Assembly (NCBI GenBank): GCA_049644305.1
Contig: JBARRQ010000060.1
Location: 1 to 14,955, forward strand
DNA length: 14,955 nucleotides
Direction: 5' to 3'
Source of the DNA: AC-32 sp049644305
Lineage (GTDB): Bacteria; Actinomycetota; Thermoleophilia; Gaiellales; Gaiellaceae
Numbering within the stretch: the stretch's first letter is position 1; every line of letters starts with the position of its first letter. Of this stretch, positions 12,401 through 14,955 are shown in pieces. The notes beneath the pieces were generated by a model. The model was given only the letters and a program-made list of their open reading frames with translations. It was not told the DNA's origin and searched no databases. The position numbers and the translations under genes were made by a program.

Positions 12401-13342
12401 GGTCACGCCGTGCTGGTCTGCGATGAGCTGGGCGGAGATCACGATCTCCTCGAGCGCCTCGGCGATCTCCTCCGCGCCCCGTTCGGCGAGGAGCGAGTCA
12501 ACTCCGCCGACATGGACGAAGCCGACGGCCGCCTGCCTGTGCTCCGGCTCGCTGCGGCCGCCCTCGAGGTGCCGACGCACGGGGGCCGCGACGCACGCGC
12601 CGAGGTCGACGCCGTCCAGCGGCGGCAACGGCTCGATCTCTGCGACCGCGCCCGGCGCCGCCTTCAGCAGACGCCCGCCCGCCTTCGACTCGCCGAACAA
12701 TCGCGCAGGGAGAGTCGCCGCGGTCTCCTCGCTGACGAGGATCTCGCCGGCCTCGGCGCTCGCTTCCATCTCCACCGTCCGGGTCACGCCTGGGCCCGCC
12801 AGCAGGAGCTCCCGATGGGACTCGCCGACGAGTAAGAAGTCGTACGCGTCGCTGTGCACGCCGACATGCATCTTCAGGGTCATCGGCCCGACCGAGGTCT
12901 GGGGCCGGCCGAGCTCCCGCAGTGCCTTGCGCATGCCGTGAGCCGCGTCGCAGGCGCGCGCCGCGTGGTCGCTGCCGGAGAAGAAGAGCAGGAGCGCGTC
13001 GCCGCCGAACTTGAGCAGCCCCCCGCCGGATCCGTAGGCGACGTCCAGGAGCCGCGCGAAGACCAGGTTCATCACGTCGGTGACCTCCTCGGCGCCCAGC
13101 TTCCCCTTCTGAGCAAGGCGCTCCGACATGGCCGTGAAGCCCGAGATGTCGACGAACGCAAGCGTTCCCTCGAGCAGGCGGCGCCGTGCCTCCGGTACCA
13201 CGCGAAGCCATTCGACGACCACGCGTGGCACGTACGGCGTCAGGTCGACGGCGGCCTCGGCGGTCTCAGGAACCGCCGTCAACAGCCCTCCCTCGCCCCA
13301 AGTGATCTCCCCTCTCCTTCCCCGGTGAGCCGTGGAAAACAT
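9467..13342 (-). CDS. Soluble adenylyl cyclase-like protein: two cyclase domains, P-loop ATPase, TPR repeats
   Basis: Read from ATG 13342 this gives 1291 residues. A TTG at 13282 after GAGGGAGGG is a plausible alternative start closer to the first domain. Cyclase domain C1 (about 58-205) has FVDISGFTAMSERL and KFGGDALLLFF, with both metal-binding Asp (D65 and D115). Domain C2 (about 270-440) lacks the first Asp (FVHVGG) but keeps VGVSRGRVFAGEVG and TILGTTAALAARLM. In C2 the catalytic Arg (R394) remains, while the usual Asn is Ala. A P-loop NTPase follows: Walker A GEPGLGKSR at 489-497 and Walker B LLIVEDAHW near 610. The C-terminal half is tetratricopeptide repeats (e.g. NALNNLGVDAYYEGRWQEAL). 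This order matches mammalian soluble adenylyl cyclase and many bacterial signalling ATPases. The likely role is a cytosolic sensor making cAMP or regulating by nucleotide binding. The missing Asn may lower or abolish catalysis. Confidence 0.88.
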   Translation of the reverse strand: MFSTAHRGRRGEITWGEGGLLTAVPETAEAAVDLTPYVPRVVVEWLRVVPEARRRLLEGTLAFVDISGFTAMSERLAQKGKLGAEEVTDVMNLVFARLLDVAYGSGGGLLKFGGDALLLFFSGSDHAARACDAAHGMRKALRELGRPQTSVGPMTLKMHVGVHSDAYDFLLVGESHRELLLAGPGVTRTVEMEASAEAGEILVSEETAATLPARLFGESKAGGRLLKAAPGAVAEIEPLPPLDGVDLGACVAAPVRRHLEGGRSEPEHRQAAVGFVHVGGVDSLLAERGAEEIAEALEEIVISAQLIADQHGVTFLETDIDRDGAKMILVAGAPQTAGEDEERLLRAVLGIAAGTHRLPLRVGVSRGRVFAGEVGARFRRTYTILGTTAALAARLMAKAEAGQVLTTADYLERCRSTFETIQLEPFRLKGIEEPVAALEVHGIAAAPEAGVEQGLPPVPFVGRERELTIVSAALGPVRMGFGNIVELIGEPGLGKSRLVEELQARAPDLRALTASCEQYEASTAYFAFRSVLRSLLELPANGAAADKLRERVEDLDPELAPWLPLVALLLDLGVEPTQEVEELQPAFRRARLHGVIESLLSKLLTEPTLLIVEDAHWMDEASSELLRHLGSQVAGKPWLICVTRRPVEGGFSAAEGVPPIPAMTIHLQPLSPEEARELIGASSGAGMLQHEVSAITDRAGGNPLFLQELAVSSRAPEREALPESVEAVVATRIDKLAAGDRALLRYAAVLGATFSADLVTNVLAEDPAASADSEAWDRLGEFIERDPYTAGAFRFRHALFRDAAYEGLSYKRRGELHAKVGQAYERLELEGRGEYAELLSLHFFHAGDHEKTYRYSLLAGERAQEKYANIEAASFYRRALDVAPKLGLPPEELARVWESLGDVTELAGLYADAGEAYSKARKLQQHPRLLLKEGIIRERFSRYSEALRWYNRGLRSLESLEPHEQRRMRFELSLAYAGVRVRQGEFADGAEWCKRVVQEANETLDLPAIAHAYYLMHLAYISIRSPERAVFRGLALPIYEELGDLLGQANALNNLGVDAYYEGRWQEALDLYDTSKAARERIGDVVGAATITSNIGEIKSDQGYLTTATELFEEARDVFETSGHRMLATLALSNLGRAAAREGRFDESLKMLRQALAAFHEIRAGSLVLEAKTRLAELAVLSGDPVEALRQAGETLTAIEETGGGSLQHALVHRIRGYALMQKGDIEAAEGALRQSLEVARGADETYELALTLEAMGRLLQLRGEDGSAEAKEAKGLLARLGVVSTPSVRL

Positions 13343-13352
13343 TGTCGCATGG

Positions 13353-13380
13353 TTGACAAACAAGTAGAAAACAGTAGATT
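13353..13380 (+). promoter_or_regulatory. Near-consensus promoter for the VWA gene
   Basis: A perfect TTGACA (13353-13358), a 16-base spacer and TAGATT (13375-13380) lie 45 bases before the ATG at 13425. The surrounding DNA is AT-rich compared with the rest of the window. It is followed by the ribosome binding site GGAGAGGG (13413-13420). Confidence 0.65.
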
Positions 13381-13424
13381 GCGCGCGCGGCTTCGACCGG
13401 GGCCGTGCTTGGGGAGAGGGCAGG

Positions 13425-14955
13425 ATGGCGTCAACTGCGGCCAATCTAGGCGTTCGGAGAACCGCGGTTCAGCGCGCTCTTCGGCTTGTGATCGGCGGCT
13501 TCGCGGCCGCCGCGATCGTTGCGGGTACTGCCGGAGCAGACGGCTTTCTCGAGCCGAACAACAACGTCGTGCTGAGCCTGGGCGTGGGGAGCGTGAGCAC
13601 CATCCACCCGACGCTCCACCTCGACGCTGCGCCGGCGAAGGCGGACATCATCCTCGCTTTCGACACGACAGGGAGTATGGGCGCCGCCATCTCCGACGCC
13701 AAGAACGACGCGAACGCGATCGTCACCGACATCAAGTCGAGCATCCCCGGCGCGAAGTTCGCGATCGTCGATTTCAAGGACTATCCGACGAGCCCATACG
13801 GGGGCACGGGCGACTACCCGTGGCGTGTAGACCAGAACTTCACCGACAACAGCGGACTGGGCCCCTGCGCCGGCCCCGAATTCCCGGCGACTCCGATCCA
13901 GTGCGCGCTCAACGGACTGAGCGCGGGGGGCGGGAGCGACGAGCCGGAGGCGTACAACCGCGCCTTCTACGAGGCGTACAACGACACCGCCCATCTGACC
14001 TTCACGAGCGGCGCCCCCCGATTCATGGTGGTGCTCGGCGACTCGCTGCCGCACGACGCGACGCTGCACACGGATTTCCCGAGCTGCCCGGACACGCCCC
14101 CGACCGACCCGGGGCCCGACGGCGTGCAGGGCACTGCTGACGATCTCAGGACGGCCTCGACGCTCGCCGCGCTGAAGGCCCACAACACGAACGTCTCCTT
14201 CGTCACGTACAACCCCCGCGCCTGGCAAGGAGGGCCTTACCAGGTCGCCGACTGCCAGGCGTCGATCGCGGCGTACACGGGCGGCAACGCCGTCACGCAC
14301 GCGGCCGGCACCGCCTCGCTCGAGTCGCAGATCGTCAACCTGATCAACCAGGCCGCGTCGCACATCGACGGCGTCACGTTCACGCCGACGGCCGTCAGCG
14401 CTCCTGCGGGCGTCACCAACTTCGACCCGTCGACGTGGGTGAGCTACAACCCGCCGCAGCCGTACGGGCCGATCAGCGCGCCGGCCGACATCACCTTCGA
14501 CCAGACGATCACCGTTCCGCAGGACACGGCGCTCGGCCAGTACAAGTTCGACGTCCATGCGCTCGCCGACGGCAACGAGCGCGCTGTCCAGCACATCACG
14601 GTGAACGTGACGCGGAGCGGGGTCAGCGCCTTGGCGATGAGCGCCGACGAGCCCTCCGTGCCGGCAGGAATCGCCGCGGTGCCCGTCAACTCCATCCCCG
14701 GGTCCCGGCTTTCGGCACTGACCCCGGACGTCGGCTCCGCGGCCGCGGGCTCGATCGCGGCCGGCTCGATCGCCTCCGGCTCGATCGCATCCGGCTCGAT
14801 CGCCGCCGGCTCGATCGCGGCGGGATCGATCGCATCCGGCTCGATCGCCGCCGGCTCGATCGCGGCAGGCTCGATCGGACTCGGCGTTGCGGCGTCCGGC
14901 TCGATCGCGGCGGGATCAATTCCCAGTGGAGGACAGGCCCTGAAGAGCGTGCTCC
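13425..14955 (+). CDS. Secreted VWA-domain protein with Gly-Ser-Ile pentapeptide repeats (3' end outside window)
   Basis: The frame starts at ATG 13425 behind GGAGAGGG and stays open for 510 codons to the window end. Residues 1-38 are a signal peptide (basic start, hydrophobic LVIGGFAAAAIVAGTAGA). Residues about 72-300 are a von Willebrand A domain: ADIILAFDTTGSMGAAISDA with the metal-ion site D80-x-T-G-S84, then KFAIVDFKDY, a GGGSDEPEAYNRAF loop and FMVVLGDSLPHD. Cys residues in insertion loops suggest disulfides. A beta-rich domain (about 330-430) includes an FDQTITVPQDTALGQYKFDV stretch. From residue 442 the chain is a run of GSIAA/GSIAS units, eleven GSI in all before the window ends. The protein is probably exported and surface or matrix associated, binding ligands through the metal site. 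It is divergent from the cyclase gene. Confidence 0.85.
   Translation, partial: MASTAANLGVRRTAVQRALRLVIGGFAAAAIVAGTAGADGFLEPNNNVVLSLGVGSVSTIHPTLHLDAAPAKADIILAFDTTGSMGAAISDAKNDANAIVTDIKSSIPGAKFAIVDFKDYPTSPYGGTGDYPWRVDQNFTDNSGLGPCAGPEFPATPIQCALNGLSAGGGSDEPEAYNRAFYEAYNDTAHLTFTSGAPRFMVVLGDSLPHDATLHTDFPSCPDTPPTDPGPDGVQGTADDLRTASTLAALKAHNTNVSFVTYNPRAWQGGPYQVADCQASIAAYTGGNAVTHAAGTASLESQIVNLINQAASHIDGVTFTPTAVSAPAGVTNFDPSTWVSYNPPQPYGPISAPADITFDQTITVPQDTALGQYKFDVHALADGNERAVQHITVNVTRSGVSALAMSADEPSVPAGIAAVPVNSIPGSRLSALTPDVGSAAAGSIAAGSIASGSIASGSIAAGSIAAGSIASGSIAAGSIAAGSIGLGVAASGSIAAGSIPSGGQALKSVL
14748..14927 (+). repeat. 15-bp tandem repeat encoding GSI-x-x pentapeptides
   Basis: Nine consecutive 15-bp units of the type GGCTCGATCGC-x-GCC, then a short break and two more units, encode GSIAA, GSIAS and related pentapeptides. 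Unit-to-unit variation is mostly Ala/Ser and synonymous third positions. Such arrays change copy number readily by slippage. They may continue beyond the window. Confidence 0.9.

Noticed and set aside
11564..12835. Long plus-strand frame (423 codons) opposite the cyclase gene
   Set aside because: It is antisense to conserved cyclase and ATPase motifs. High GC keeps the complementary frame open; the composition is atypical and no domain is visible.
12854..14140. Plus-strand frame of 428 codons spanning the divergent region
   Set aside because: It runs antisense to the first cyclase domain and out of frame with the VWA gene, whose signal peptide and metal-site motif are clear. It is a GC-driven shadow.
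13446..14594. Minus-strand frame of 382 codons opposite the VWA gene
   Set aside because: Arg/Val/Asp-rich low-complexity product typical of an antisense shadow; the plus strand holds the recognisable domain.
14748..14927. Regular repeats considered as a CRISPR array
   Set aside because: The 15-bp units are contiguous with no spacers and translate in frame as GSI pentapeptides of a secreted protein.

Overview
This high-GC window looks like a chromosomal segment of an actinobacterium, most likely of the class Thermoleophilia. That lineage call is inference. It rests on base composition, on a secreted collagen-like protein whose N-terminus (RRLSPAMVVALIALFIALGG) has the form I associate with that class, and on a giant cyclase-ATPase-TPR signalling protein. 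The window has three zones.

Zone 1 (1-8464) is the right-hand part of an integrated prophage or phage-like element. It opens inside the C-terminal part of a tail tape-measure protein. A small zinc-ribbon gene and a terminase-small-subunit-like HTH gene follow, then about 230 bases of non-coding DNA with strong nested secondary structure. Next come small accessory genes (a minus-strand hypothetical, a tandem pair of paralogous 70-residue proteins, and a minus-strand secreted protein) and a 374-residue regulator with several HTH domains and a Cys cluster. A tightly coupled early operon follows: five ORFs linked by 4-base stop/start overlaps, including a PC4-like ssDNA-binding protein and an excisionase-like HTH protein. 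The zone ends with two minus-strand genes, a divergent promoter with a perfect 10-bp operator-like inverted repeat, a zinc-ribbon gene and a complete tyrosine integrase. The integrase stops 12 bases before a 47-bp copy of the 3' half of a tRNA-Pro(UGG) gene.

Zone 2 (8465-9423) is a roughly 1-kb cassette between two identical 47-bp tRNA-Pro 3'-end copies (8418-8464 and 9424-9470). Its only gene encodes a membrane-anchored or secreted collagen-like protein. Neither copy is preceded by a tRNA 5' half, so both look like attR-type junctions. The simplest reading is two stacked integration events at one tRNA-Pro gene, whose intact copy should lie left of the window.

Zone 3 (9471-14955) looks like resident chromosome. 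A minus-strand protein of about 1290 residues has two cyclase homology domains, a P-loop ATPase domain and TPR repeats, the architecture of soluble adenylyl cyclase; its stop codon lies inside the last bases of the att repeat. Divergent from it, behind a near-consensus sigma-70-type promoter, a secreted von Willebrand A (VWA) domain protein runs off the window end inside a run of Gly-Ser-Ile pentapeptide repeats.
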